Shown here one piece after another: positions 21,973 to 31,217 of a stretch of 42,379 bases of DNA (its first letter is position 1; every line of letters begins with the position of its first letter). The translations under genes and the position numbers were made by a program. The notes under the pieces are model-generated. The model had not been told where the DNA came from. It worked only from the letters and a program-made list of their open reading frames with translations, and did no database searches. This stretch comes from RGIG5579 sp045543495 (GTDB lineage Bacteria; Bacillota; Clostridia; Oscillospirales; SIG627): the NCBI GenBank assembly GCA_045543495.1, contig JAZQMO010000021.1, forward strand, positions 1-42,379, in the 5' to 3' direction.

Positions 21973-23343
21973 ATGAAAGAAAAAAGCTTATCCAAGGATT
22001 TTACAAAGGGCGGAATCGCAAAGCAGCTGTTCTTCTTTGCACTGCCGTTTATGGCCTCTAACGCCTTGCAGGTGCTTTACAGCACCATTGATATGGTGAT
22101 CGTGGGAGAATACGTAGGCACGGCAGGGCTTTCGGCAGTCTCTCAGAGCAGTCAGATCGTAAACTTTGCCACCATGGTTTGCCTGGGCTTTTCCAATGCG
22201 GGGCAGGTGCTTTTGGCACAGGCCATGGGAGCAGGGAAAAAGAAGGAAATGAACGATATCATCGGTTCTCTTTTTGCCTTTATCTCGTTTTTGGCCGTGG
22301 TTTTGGCAGGGGCGATCCTGTTTTTGCAAAACCGGATTTTGGACTGGATGAAAATCCCTCAGGAATCCTATGAAATGGCTCGGGACTATTTGGTGATCTG
22401 TGCGGCAGGCCTGCTGTTTACCGCAGGGTATAACCTGATCTCCGCCATTCTGCGGGGAATGGGAGATGCCAAGCGTCCTTTCCTGTTCATTGGCATTGCC
22501 TCTCTTGTGAATTTGGTTTTGGACATTGTTTTCACCGGCTTCTGGGGCTGGGGTGTGGCAGGTGCGGCTTGGGCCACCATCTTGGGCCAGGCAGTCTCCT
22601 TTATTTTCTCTCTGTATTACCTCTTCCGTCACAGAGAGGCCTTCGGCTTTACCTTCCGCAAGGAGGATTTTGTTCCCAAGCTGAAATTCATCCGAATGAT
22701 CGCAGGACTGGGAACGCCGATGGCCATTCAATCCGGCTGTATCAACCTCTCCATGCTCTTTGTCAATTCCATGATCAATTCCGTGGGCGTGGTGGCCTCG
22801 GCAACCTTTGGCGTGGGCGTTCGCATTGACGATATCATCAACAAGATCTCCATGGGAATTCAATATGCGGCGATCCCCATGATCAGCCAAAACATCGGAG
22901 CGGGCAAGGTAGACCGTGCCAAGAAGGTGGTCTATCAGGCGTGGATCTTTTCCACAGCCTTCACCGCCGTTTGTATGATCCTTTATATCACCCTCGGGAA
23001 GGAACTGTTCATGCTCTTTTCCGATGATACTCTGGTACACGAAATGAGCGGTGATTTCATCCGTGCTATTCTGTGGATGTTCCCCGCCTTTGCCATTATG
23101 CGAGGAAGCAACGCCTTTGTTCAGGGGATCGGAAACGCCAAATTCAGTATGGTGCTTGCCATGCTGGACGGAGTGGTCCTTCGCATCGGGCTGAGCTGGT
23201 TCTTTGGAATTTTCCTGAATATGGGCTTTTACGGCTTCGTTTTGGGATATGGCCTTGCTCCTTACGGCTTCGCTATCCCCGCAACGGTCTATTTTCTATC
23301 GGGAATCTGGAAAAAGAGAAAAACCCTTGCCGAGCAAATGTAA
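21973..23343 (+). CDS. MATE-family multidrug/Na+ antiporter
   Basis: The 456-residue protein has about twelve membrane helices in two six-helix halves, typical of MATE exporters that expel cationic compounds with Na+ or H+. The conserved N-terminal ALPFMASNALQVLYSTIDMVIVGEYVG is present, with the matching second-half start LGTPMAIQSGCINLSMLFVNSMIN. Substrate is unknown. Ribosome-site match before ATG 21973 is weak (AAAGGG). It stands alone, divergent from the flavin reductase unit. Confidence 0.92.
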   Translation: MKEKSLSKDFTKGGIAKQLFFFALPFMASNALQVLYSTIDMVIVGEYVGTAGLSAVSQSSQIVNFATMVCLGFSNAGQVLLAQAMGAGKKKEMNDIIGSLFAFISFLAVVLAGAILFLQNRILDWMKIPQESYEMARDYLVICAAGLLFTAGYNLISAILRGMGDAKRPFLFIGIASLVNLVLDIVFTGFWGWGVAGAAWATILGQAVSFIFSLYYLFRHREAFGFTFRKEDFVPKLKFIRMIAGLGTPMAIQSGCINLSMLFVNSMINSVGVVASATFGVGVRIDDIINKISMGIQYAAIPMISQNIGAGKVDRAKKVVYQAWIFSTAFTAVCMILYITLGKELFMLFSDDTLVHEMSGDFIRAILWMFPAFAIMRGSNAFVQGIGNAKFSMVLAMLDGVVLRIGLSWFFGIFLNMGFYGFVLGYGLAPYGFAIPATVYFLSGIWKKRKTLAEQM

Positions 23344-23345
23344 AC

Positions 23346-23384
23346 AAAAAAGAAGAACCGATTTGAAATTGGTTCTTCTTTTTT
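23346..23384. terminator. Bidirectional terminator
   Basis: A 14-bp stem AAAAAAGAAGAACC/GGTTCTTCTTTTTT has an 11-nt loop. It lies between the MATE gene and the PHP gene cluster. Confidence 0.92.
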
Positions 23385-23392
23385 GTTTTATG

Positions 23393-24565
23393 TCAATCGT
23401 TCCAAATGGGCTGACCGATGGCAATGAGGGTGGCACCCTTTCGCATATCATCGTGTACCTCGACCCGATAGAAGGCCGCCTCCTCAGAAGCGTTTAAGGC
23501 ATAGTAATGGGTAGAAAAATCACTCATTTTAAGGCTTGCCACCACCCCTTTATCGTCTATGATATCCACACGGTACGCCCTTCCCTCCCGCGCAAAGCTT
23601 TCATAAAAATCTCCGACGGAAAGCACAAGCCGTTTTCCGTTAAAGTCGGTGGAGGAGCCCATTTTGGTTTCCCCGATGGCCATACGGATCCCCACAAACC
23701 CACAGGTGAAATCCCCTTGGGAGGCGTGAGATAACAGGTGATCGTCCAAGGTGGACTCGGCGTAGATGGTGGTAAGGGCCTTGGCATCGGGCACTCGGTG
23801 GCGGTCACAGCCTGCGGTGGCCCAGACCCGTTTCCCCAAGGAAAGCAACGAACACCAAAGCTCGTAATTCTCCTTGCTGTCTTTGGAGGAATAATCCTTA
23901 TAAAAGACCTCAAGTCCCGTATAATCGGCATACCAATAGTTGGAGGGAGCGGAATGATAGGACTGCTTGGGGTGCGCGTGAACGAACATTCCGCCCTTTT
24001 CCCGCAGGATGGAAATGATCTGTTGGATCTTCTCCCGTCCGAGAGAAGGATAATCAAAGCGGCCGTCCTCCATGGCAACGCCTTCTTTTCCGCCGGTAAA
24101 CTCATAGGATGGGAAGGTCTGCAGGATCTCCTCCAAAACCTTCACATCGGGAACGATCATATTATAGTGCAGATGGCCTGCGGCGGCCTCGGTACCGCCG
24201 ATAAAAAGCGTATCATCCCACTCGGGCAGATACATATGCTTCACCTGACGGTGATCCAAAATGGCCTGAAAATCCATATTCAAGGCTTCCAAATTGGTTT
24301 TCCAGGTGGTCAGATCCTCGTGACCATCTCCCACACTGGAATGATCGTGCATATCACCGTGAAAGGCGATGCGACTGCCGTAGAGCTTCTCCAGATCGGC
24401 CTTGTCCGCCTCAGTGGCAAGGGCTTCGCCCATTACTTCTCTCTCAAAGGATTCCACCGTTTCTTGCAAAGTACCCTCCTCTGTCACAGAGGACGGCAAA
24501 AGAGAGCATCCGCTCAAAGAAAGCAAAAGCAGAAGCAAGGCAGCGGCCTTAACACAAAGTCTCAT
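23393..24565 (-). CDS. PHP-type metal-dependent lipoprotein (PHP-C)
   Basis: The 390-residue protein has a signal peptide and lipobox LSGC (C20), so it should be anchored outside the membrane. The body carries PHP-domain metal motifs in order: HGDMHDH (H69, H73, H75), LDHRQ (D104, H105), GGTEA, VHAHPKQ and AGCDRH. PHP proteins are phosphatases or nucleases with two or three metals; exported versions are uncommon. It is highly similar throughout to the protein at 24574-25785, including the shared ends SLIAIGQPIWND or its variant. It is the last gene of the triplet, eight bases after its neighbour, with GAGGTG before ATG. Confidence 0.8.
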   Translation of the reverse strand: MRLCVKAAALLLLLLSLSGCSLLPSSVTEEGTLQETVESFEREVMGEALATEADKADLEKLYGSRIAFHGDMHDHSSVGDGHEDLTTWKTNLEALNMDFQAILDHRQVKHMYLPEWDDTLFIGGTEAAAGHLHYNMIVPDVKVLEEILQTFPSYEFTGGKEGVAMEDGRFDYPSLGREKIQQIISILREKGGMFVHAHPKQSYHSAPSNYWYADYTGLEVFYKDYSSKDSKENYELWCSLLSLGKRVWATAGCDRHRVPDAKALTTIYAESTLDDHLLSHASQGDFTCGFVGIRMAIGETKMGSSTDFNGKRLVLSVGDFYESFAREGRAYRVDIIDDKGVVASLKMSDFSTHYYALNASEEAAFYRVEVHDDMRKGATLIAIGQPIWND

Positions 24566-24573
24566 TTGGCACC

Positions 24574-25785
24574 TCAGTCATTCCAGATGGGCTGGCCGAT
24601 GGCAATGAGGGAGGCTCTGCGGGTGGCATCGTGCACCTCCACCCGATAGAAGGCGGCGTTTTCATCGGCATCGATGGCGTAATAATTCATTTGCTCGGGA
24701 TCCATGGGAAAGGACTGCACCAAGCCCTGATCGCTAATGAGATCCACACGGTAGCTGTGCTTGGGATTTAGAAACGAGGAATACAGATCCCCCACGGAGA
24801 ACACCAGCCTTTGATCCTGAAAATCGGCGGCAGCCCCCATTTTGGTTTCCCCGATGGCCATACGGATCCCCGCAAAGCCACAGGTGAAATCCCCTTCGGC
24901 CAAAAGGGAGATGAGGTTATCATCGTGAGTATCCACAGAATAGAGGGTGGTGAGCGCCTTGGCATCGGGCACACGATGGCGGTCACAGCCTGCGGTGGCC
25001 CAGACCCGCTTTCCCTCTGCCAAAAGGTCGCACCAAAGATTATAATTCTCTCTGCTGTCGGTATTGGAATAATCGATATAAAAGACCTCAAGCCCCGTAT
25101 AATCGGCGAACCAATAATCTAAAGGATTGTCGGACTCCATTTTCTGCTTGGGGTGAACGTGGGCAAAAAAGCCACCCTTTTCCTTCACCATCTCAATGAT
25201 GGAGCGAAGCTCGGAAACGGTATAACGGGGATAGTCAAACAGCCCATCCTCTATGGCGACCCCATCCTTTCCGCCACTAAAATTATACCGGGGAAAGGCC
25301 TGCAGGAGCTCCACCAGATCCGAGGGATCGGGCAGGATCATATTATAGTGAACGCCGCTCTTTTTGGCCTTGCTATCCTTCAAGGTGGTGGCGGCCTCGG
25401 TGCCACCGATGAAAAGGCTGTCATCCCACTCGGGAAGGTACATATGCTTTACCTGACGGTGATCCAGAATGGCCTGAAAATCCATATCAAGAGCGGCAAG
25501 ATTGGTTTTCCAGGTGGCAAGGGTCTCGTGACCGTCGGAGCGGGGACCGGTATCGGCGTGGTCATGCATATCTCCGTGGAAGGCCACCCGATCTTCATAC
25601 AGAGCCAAAAGGGCGGCAATGTCATCCTCTGTGGCCGTACCATCGATTTTTTCTTTTTCTTCCTTTGTGGTCTTGGGGTTCTCGGGGGTAGGATCAGACC
25701 CCGCAGGAAGCTGAGAGGCGCAGCCTAAAAAGGAAGACAAGATCAGGGCAGTAAAAAGCAGAAGGGACAGGATTTTTTTCATCAT
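24574..25785 (-). CDS. PHP-type metal-dependent lipoprotein (PHP-B)
   Basis: The 403-residue protein has a lipoprotein signal ending in LGC (C22), then an acidic, proline/lysine linker (residues ~27-50). The PHP-like domain contains HGDMHDH (H70, H74, H76), LDHRQVKHMYLPEWDD, GGTEA, AHVHPKQ and AGCDRH. Start ATG 25785 overlaps the TGA of the upstream PHP-A by one base and has AAAGGAG five bases before it; a longer frame to 25809 is rejected. Substrate is unknown. It is the middle gene of three paralogues and the closest relative of PHP-C. Confidence 0.8.
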   Translation of the reverse strand: MMKKILSLLLFTALILSSFLGCASQLPAGSDPTPENPKTTKEEKEKIDGTATEDDIAALLALYEDRVAFHGDMHDHADTGPRSDGHETLATWKTNLAALDMDFQAILDHRQVKHMYLPEWDDSLFIGGTEAATTLKDSKAKKSGVHYNMILPDPSDLVELLQAFPRYNFSGGKDGVAIEDGLFDYPRYTVSELRSIIEMVKEKGGFFAHVHPKQKMESDNPLDYWFADYTGLEVFYIDYSNTDSRENYNLWCDLLAEGKRVWATAGCDRHRVPDAKALTTLYSVDTHDDNLISLLAEGDFTCGFAGIRMAIGETKMGAAADFQDQRLVFSVGDLYSSFLNPKHSYRVDLISDQGLVQSFPMDPEQMNYYAIDADENAAFYRVEVHDATRRASLIAIGQPIWND

Positions 25786-26855
25786 CAGTTCTCCTTTTTT
25801 TCGTTCCAAATGGGGTTGCCGAGGCCGATGAGAGTGGCCTCTCGGTCAGGATCGTGGAGTTCCACTCGATAAAGATCCTCCTCGGGGTCGGTCTCAAAGG
25901 AAAAATAGCGCATTTCGGAGCAATCGATCTCCTGACGGAAGAGCTCCCTTGTCTTTCCCATCAGGCGCATTTCATAGCGGGGATTCTCTTTTTTCACACT
26001 GCGGTGAAAATCCCCTACGGATACCAAAAGCCGATCCTTCCCGAAGGGGTGGATGCCCCCTGTAACGGCATCTCCCAGTACCATACGGATCCCCATACCG
26101 CCGCAGGTCAGATCCCCACGGCGCAAATGGGAAACAAAATCCGAAGCCTTCTGCCTTGCGGCATAGATGGTGGAAAGGGCGGTATCCTGCGCCATACGGT
26201 GACGGTCACAGCCTGCGGTGGCCCAAATGCGCTTGCCTCTCTCGAGCAGGTCGCACCAAAGCTTATAGTTTGCGGCGCTGTGGGAATTTGCCATATCCAT
26301 ATAAAAGACCTCAAGGCCCGTTTCGTCCCCGAACCAATAATCCTCGGGATCCTCGGATCGCAGGTTCTGCTTGGGATGGGCGTGGACAAAGGCGCCCCCC
26401 GCCCGCTTGATGGCCTCTACCAATTGAAAAAACCGTTCTTTTTCAAATTTTTTGTAGTTAAAATGCCCCTCTATGCCACCGGTAAATTCCATTTCGGGAA
26501 ATTCCTCCAAAACCCGAAGAAGCCCCTCGGGCTCGGCAAAGACCATATTGTAATGAATGGATCTCTTTTCCAAATTCAGCCAGAGCATGGTAGCGGCGGC
26601 CTCGGAGCCACCGATGAAAATAGAATCATCCCACTGAGGCAGGTACATATGCCGCACCTGACGGTGATCCAAAAGGGTGGCAAAATCCATCTCCAGCTCG
26701 GCCAAAAAGCCACGCCACTCGGTGAGGGTATGGTGACCGTCACTGGTGCCGCCTGTGGAGCTGTGATCGTGAAGCTCGCCGTGGTAGGCTCTTCGCCCTT
26801 CATACTTTGCTTCCAAAAAACGGATCTCTTCCTGTGTGGCAAGGTGATTCATATA
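25785..26855 (-). CDS. PHP-type metal-dependent protein, cytosolic (PHP-A)
   Basis: The 356-residue protein has no signal peptide. It has HGELHDH (H24, H28, H30), LDHRQ (D62, H63), GGSEA (E84), VHAHPKQ and AGCDRH, the same ordered metal motifs as PHP-B and PHP-C, plus the family-specific block RHMYLPQWDDSIFIGG. ATG 26855 is chosen because AGAGG precedes it and the conserved domain starts within 25 residues; the frame continuing upstream to 27182 crosses the promoter. It is the first gene of the cluster, translationally coupled to PHP-B. Confidence 0.82.
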   Translation of the reverse strand, partial: YMNHLATQEEIRFLEAKYEGRRAYHGELHDHSSTGGTSDGHHTLTEWRGFLAELEMDFATLLDHRQVRHMYLPQWDDSIFIGGSEAAATMLWLNLEKRSIHYNMVFAEPEGLLRVLEEFPEMEFTGGIEGHFNYKKFEKERFFQLVEAIKRAGGAFVHAHPKQNLRSEDPEDYWFGDETGLEVFYMDMANSHSAANYKLWCDLLERGKRIWATAGCDRHRMAQDTALSTIYAARQKASDFVSHLRRGDLTCGGMGIRMVLGDAVTGGIHPFGKDRLLVSVGDFHRSVKKENPRYEMRLMGKTRELFRQEIDCSEMRYFSFETDPEEDLYRVELHDPDREATLIGLGNPIWNEKKEN

Positions 26856-26895
26856 AAACCTCTTTTGCTTGGTAAAATCGCAATCTGATACGGTT

Positions 26896-26925
26896 ATTAT
26901 ACTATACCGTCCTCCCTTTCCGCAA
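26896..26925 (-). promoter_or_regulatory. Promoter for the PHP gene triplet
   Basis: On the minus strand, TTGCGG (26925-26920), an 18-bp spacer and TATAAT (26901-26896). It is divergent from the rel promoter. Confidence 0.65.
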
Positions 26926-27053
26926 GGTGATTTCTCCACAAAAAAAGCTGTGAACTTTTGTGCAACAATCAAGGGATCCGCCCTTCTTTCTCCCCGGGGG
27001 CCCCCCGCCGGAAAGCAAAGAGAAGCAAAAGAAACGGAAAATCCTTCTCCTAC

Positions 27054-27082
27054 TTGTATTTTTGATTTCTTTGATGTATAAT
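27054..27082 (+). promoter_or_regulatory. Promoter for the rel operon
   Basis: TTGTAT (27054-27059), a 17-bp spacer and TATAAT (27077-27082). Confidence 0.7.
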
Positions 27083-27133
27083 GAAGTATTACAATAGGTT
27101 TTATATACCCACAAAAGGAAAAGGAACAACAAG

Positions 27134-29329
27134 ATGGCTGTGGACACCGGCAGACTTTTTTCCATTTTGGAGGAAAGCGCAAACAAATACGACACGGAAA
27201 AAATCAAGAAAGCCTTCCTGTATGCAGAGGAAGCACACCGTGGACAGTTCAGAAAATCGGGAGAGGAATACATTTATCATCCTCTTGCGGTGGCTGAGAT
27301 CTGCGCGGAGCTGAATCTGGACACGGAGGCCATTTGTGCTGCCCTTTTGCACGATATCGTGGAGGACTGCCCCGACAAGAGCCTGGAGGGAATTCGGGAG
27401 CTGTTCGGCCACGATGTGGAGCTTTTGGTGGACGGGCTGACAAAGCTGGTTTCCATCCCCTTTGAGGACAAGGAGGAGGAGCACATTGAGAACCTGAGAA
27501 AAATGTTCCTCGCCATGAGCCGTGACATTCGAGTGATCCTCATTAAGCTTTGCGACCGACTGCACAACATGCGCACCCTCTCCTCCCACGTGGAGGCAAA
27601 GCAGAGATCCATTGCGCTGGAGACCATGCACGTTTACGCTCCTCTTGCCCATCGCTTGGGTATTCAAAGGATCAAGCAGGAGCTTGAGAGCCTTGCCCTG
27701 CAGTATCTGGATCCCATCGGCTATGAAGAGATCAACCGTTGGATCGAAACCAAGTACGGAGAAAACATCGGCTTTATTGAGCGGGTGAAAAAGGAGATCG
27801 GAGAAAAACTCGAGGAACAAGGAATGGAGTTTTCCATCAAGGGCCGAGTCAAGAGCATTTACTCCATTTACCGCAAAATGTACCGCTCCAGCAAAAGCTT
27901 TGACGAGATCTATGATTTTTACGCCGTGCGAATCATTGTGGATTCGGAAATTGCCTGCTACACGGCACTGGGTCTGATGCACGAGATGTATCACTCCATG
28001 CCCGGCCGCTTCAAGGACTATATTTCCACCCCCAAGCCCAACAACTACCGTTCTCTTCATACCACGGTCATCGGTCGGGACGGGATTCCCTTCGAGGTAC
28101 AGATCCGCACGGCGGAAATGCACCAGATCGCAGAATACGGTATTGCCGCACACTGGAAATATAAATCCGGCTCCAAGAGCGGGGAAAATCTGGACAAGAA
28201 GCTGGAATGGATCCATATGCTCCTGGAGAGCGAGCAGAAATCCATGGACTCCGATGAATATCTGACTCCCCTGAAGATCGATATTTTTGAAGATGAAATT
28301 TTTGTCTTTACCCCCAAGGGCGATGTGGTAACCCTGCCCACGGGCTCCTGCGGTATTGACTTTGCCTACGCCATTCACTCAGGCGTGGGAAATAAAATGG
28401 TGGGCGTGAAGATCAACGGTGCCATTGCCCCCATTACCACGGTACTGCAGACCGGTCAGATCGTGGAGGTGCTCACCTCCTCCTCGGCCAAGGGTCCCAG
28501 CCGTGACTGGCTGAAGATCGTCAAGAGCGGAGAGGCCAAAAACAAGATCCGAGGCTGGTACAAGAAGGAAAAGCGAGAAGAGAACATTCAGATTGCCCGT
28601 GCCGAGGTTGACAAGGAATTTGAAAAGATCCGCAAGGGGCTGGACGATGAGACCAAGGATCGGATCATGTCCACCATTGCACAAAGACACGGTCTGGAAA
28701 GTCTGGACGATCTGTATAACTCCATCGGCTACGGCGGCATTGCGCTGTCCAAGATCCACGTGAAGATTCGGGATGAGATCGAGCGCACCGTAACGGAAAA
28801 GACCCCCGCCTCACTGGAGGTCACCCAGACCACGGCGGAAAAGAAGGAGCAGAAGAAGTCCAAGAGCGGTGTCATCATTGAGGGACTGGAGAACTGTCAG
28901 GTGAAATTTGCCAAGTGCTGCTCTCCCCTTCCCGGCGACGAGATCATCGGTTATATTACCCGCGGCTACGGGGTATCGGTACACAAATTCACCTGTACTC
29001 ACGCCATTCATGGTCTGAACAGCACGGAAAAGGATCGCTGGGTGCACGCCACCTGGGCCAAAAACGCAGGAGAAAACCAAAGCAATTCCTACAACGCCAC
29101 CCTGCAGCTTTTCGTGGTGGATAACATCGGCGTTTTGGCTTCCATTTCCACCGCCTTGGCAGAAATGCGGATCCCCATTTCCGCCATTAACACCCAGATC
29201 ACCAATGAAAAAACCACGCTTCTGACCTTGACCATTGCCATTCGAGGCAGGGATCATTTGAATTCCATTTTGGAAAAGCTGAAGCGAAACAAGGATATTT
29301 TGAAGATCACCGTAGGAGGCGGCGTATGA
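27134..29329 (+). CDS. rel: Bifunctional (p)ppGpp synthetase/hydrolase Rel
   Basis: The 731 residues match long RSH enzymes, which make and degrade the stringent-response alarmone. The N-terminal HD hydrolase domain (~25-185) has HGQFRKSG-type and LLHDIVEDC motifs. The synthetase domain (~230-350) has RFKDYISTPKPNNYRSLHT, with the R-x-K-D form of bifunctional enzymes. TGS (~385-445) begins with VFTPKGDVVTLP, then the helical/zinc-finger region with CCSPLPGD, and an ACT domain ends the protein (~655-731). It is first of five overlapping genes (rel-dtd-hemZ-kinase-flippase). Confidence 0.95.
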   Translation: MAVDTGRLFSILEESANKYDTEKIKKAFLYAEEAHRGQFRKSGEEYIYHPLAVAEICAELNLDTEAICAALLHDIVEDCPDKSLEGIRELFGHDVELLVDGLTKLVSIPFEDKEEEHIENLRKMFLAMSRDIRVILIKLCDRLHNMRTLSSHVEAKQRSIALETMHVYAPLAHRLGIQRIKQELESLALQYLDPIGYEEINRWIETKYGENIGFIERVKKEIGEKLEEQGMEFSIKGRVKSIYSIYRKMYRSSKSFDEIYDFYAVRIIVDSEIACYTALGLMHEMYHSMPGRFKDYISTPKPNNYRSLHTTVIGRDGIPFEVQIRTAEMHQIAEYGIAAHWKYKSGSKSGENLDKKLEWIHMLLESEQKSMDSDEYLTPLKIDIFEDEIFVFTPKGDVVTLPTGSCGIDFAYAIHSGVGNKMVGVKINGAIAPITTVLQTGQIVEVLTSSSAKGPSRDWLKIVKSGEAKNKIRGWYKKEKREENIQIARAEVDKEFEKIRKGLDDETKDRIMSTIAQRHGLESLDDLYNSIGYGGIALSKIHVKIRDEIERTVTEKTPASLEVTQTTAEKKEQKKSKSGVIIEGLENCQVKFAKCCSPLPGDEIIGYITRGYGVSVHKFTCTHAIHGLNSTEKDRWVHATWAKNAGENQSNSYNATLQLFVVDNIGVLASISTALAEMRIPISAINTQITNEKTTLLTLTIAIRGRDHLNSILEKLKRNKDILKITVGGGV

Positions 29330-29793
29330 GAGCGGTCATCCAATTAACCGAAAAATCCCGTCTTCTTTGTGAGGGCGAGGTCATTTCCGATTGCCAAAAG
29401 GGAATGTGCGTGCTCCTTGGCCTGAAGGAGGGCGACACCGAGGCCGAGGCCGATCGGGTCATTGATAAGATCCTGAAAATGCGGATCTACCACGATGAAA
29501 ACGGGAAATTGAACCTATCCTCGCTGAATGTGGGAGCGGATATTTTGGTGGTCTCCAATTTCACCCTGTATGCGGATACCTCCTCCCGCCGCCCCGGATT
29601 TTCCCGTGCCATGAAATACGAGCCCGCCCAAAAGCTCTATACTTATTTTTTGGAAAAAATGCAACAGGTGGCAGATGAAAACGCCACCGAAGCAAAAGTA
29701 AGGGTGTTCCCGGGTGTATTCGGCGGAGATATGAAGGTGGAGATCGTAAACGACGGCCCCATTACCATTATTTTGGATACTGAGGAGATGTAA
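29326..29793 (+). CDS. dtd: D-aminoacyl-tRNA deacylase
   Basis: DTD removes D-amino acids mischarged on tRNA. The 155 residues match the family. The C-terminal Gly-cisPro motif (VNDGPITI) is present, as is FGGDMKV. The first active-site motif, normally S-Q-x-T-L, reads SNFTLYA, and the following KGxRPSF block is RRPGFS. The active site therefore varies at Gln78 and in the loop. It overlaps rel by four bases and hemZ by one, the common rel-dtd pairing of Bacillota. Confidence 0.88.
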   Translation: MRAVIQLTEKSRLLCEGEVISDCQKGMCVLLGLKEGDTEAEADRVIDKILKMRIYHDENGKLNLSSLNVGADILVVSNFTLYADTSSRRPGFSRAMKYEPAQKLYTYFLEKMQQVADENATEAKVRVFPGVFGGDMKVEIVNDGPITIILDTEEM

Positions 29794-31217
29794 TGCAGAT
29801 CCGATACAAAACCGAGGCGGGAAGGCTGTTTTTCCACCATCTTTTGGAGAGCTATTTTCACGGCAGAGGAGAAAACTTCTCCCTGGAAGCCACCCTTTCG
29901 GACGGCTTGGCAACGGTAACCCTTTCCGAGGGAGACAAAAAGCACTGCCAAAGTGCCGTGGTCAATCTCCTGTTGCACCAAGAAGCAAAGCGAGGGGAAA
30001 GCGCCGCCCTTGGGGCGGCCTTTCACCTTGCCGCAACCCGTTTTTCCTCCTACACGCCCCCTTACGGAACCCTCGTTGGCGTCCGTCCCGTGAAAGTCCC
30101 TCTGTTTTATCTGAAAAAGGGGTACTCTGCGGAAGAAACAAGGCGCATTTTGCAGGAGGATTTTTTTGTCTCTCCCGAAAAGGCATCTCTTTTGACAAGT
30201 CTTGCCGCAGGGGAAGCGGAATTTTCCCGCTCCCTTTCTCCCGAGGATTGTCTTCTGTACCTTTCCATTCCCTTTTGCCCCAGCCGATGCTCCTATTGCT
30301 CCTTTATTTCCTCGGCGGCTCCCTCTCATCTTGCCCTGATCCCCGCCTATACAGAGGCGCTGGAACGGGAAATGACCGAGACGGCACGCCTCCTTGCGGC
30401 TTATGGCAAAAAGCCCATTGCCGTTTATATGGGAGGCGGCACTCCAGGGATCCTTTCCCCGAAGCTGCTGGATCGCATTTTAGGCTGTGTCAGAAGAGAA
30501 TTTGATCTTTCCCGTTTGCGGGAATTTTGCGTGGAAATGGGGCGCCCCGACACCATTACCAAGGAAAAATTGGAGGTTCTTGCCGCTCACGGGGTGGATC
30601 GTATCAGCATCAACCCCCAGACCACAAATAACGCCACCCTACAAAGGATCGGCAGAAGCCACAGCGCCGAGGATTTCTTCCGCGCTATGGAATTGGCCGC
30701 CCCCTATTCCTTCGGAATCAACTGCGATCTCATCAGCGCCCTGCCCGAGGAAAGCGGCGAGACCTTTTTGGAATCGGTCACAAGGGTGCTTTCCTACGAT
30801 CCCGAAAGCGTTACCATCCACGCTCTGTGCCAAAAAAAGTCGGCAGAGGATCAAAGTGAGAAGAATTTTGATCCCATCTTTCGGAAAGCGGTGGAAAAGG
30901 CATACGAGAGCTGTATAAATCAAGGCCTTGCGCCATATTATTTGTACAGACAAAAGAAAAGTGCCTTGGATCTGGAAAATCTTGGCTTTGCCAAAAAAGA
31001 AAAAATCGGGGTTTATAACCTTGCTATGATGGAGGATCTTTGCGATGTATTCGCCTGCGGAGCGGGCGGGATCACAAAGCTTCTTCCCTCCTCCACGGGG
31101 GATAAGATCCGCCGTTTTGCGGGCTTCAAATACCCCTTTGAGTACTTAAATCAGCCTCATAAGGCAGAAGAGAGGCTGAAGGAGATCCAAAACTGTTTGG
31201 AGACGATGTATGAATAA
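29793..31217 (+). CDS. hemZ: Radical-SAM coproporphyrinogen dehydrogenase HemZ-like
   Basis: The 474-residue protein has an N-terminal region of ~145 residues and then a radical-SAM core opening with IPFCPSRCSYC, the C-x3-C-x2-C cluster motif. The GGGTPG SAM-binding strand follows about 50 residues later. HemZ is the anaerobic HemN relative of Bacillota; whether members decarboxylate coproporphyrinogen or act in heme trafficking is not settled. No other heme gene is in the window. ATG 29793 shares one base with the dtd stop codon. Confidence 0.87.
   Translation: MQIRYKTEAGRLFFHHLLESYFHGRGENFSLEATLSDGLATVTLSEGDKKHCQSAVVNLLLHQEAKRGESAALGAAFHLAATRFSSYTPPYGTLVGVRPVKVPLFYLKKGYSAEETRRILQEDFFVSPEKASLLTSLAAGEAEFSRSLSPEDCLLYLSIPFCPSRCSYCSFISSAAPSHLALIPAYTEALEREMTETARLLAAYGKKPIAVYMGGGTPGILSPKLLDRILGCVRREFDLSRLREFCVEMGRPDTITKEKLEVLAAHGVDRISINPQTTNNATLQRIGRSHSAEDFFRAMELAAPYSFGINCDLISALPEESGETFLESVTRVLSYDPESVTIHALCQKKSAEDQSEKNFDPIFRKAVEKAYESCINQGLAPYYLYRQKKSALDLENLGFAKKEKIGVYNLAMMEDLCDVFACGAGGITKLLPSSTGDKIRRFAGFKYPFEYLNQPHKAEERLKEIQNCLETMYE

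Noticed and set aside
26982..27015. GC-rich near-palindrome (CCCCGGGGGCCCCCCG) between divergent promoters
   Set aside because: The repeat is imperfect, there is no T-tract and no clear relation to either promoter. It is too weak to name a function.
25785..27182. A 465-residue version of PHP-A with a long N-terminal extension
   Set aside because: The extension crosses a good promoter (26925-26896) and looks non-coding. ATG 26855 has a ribosome site and starts the conserved domain.
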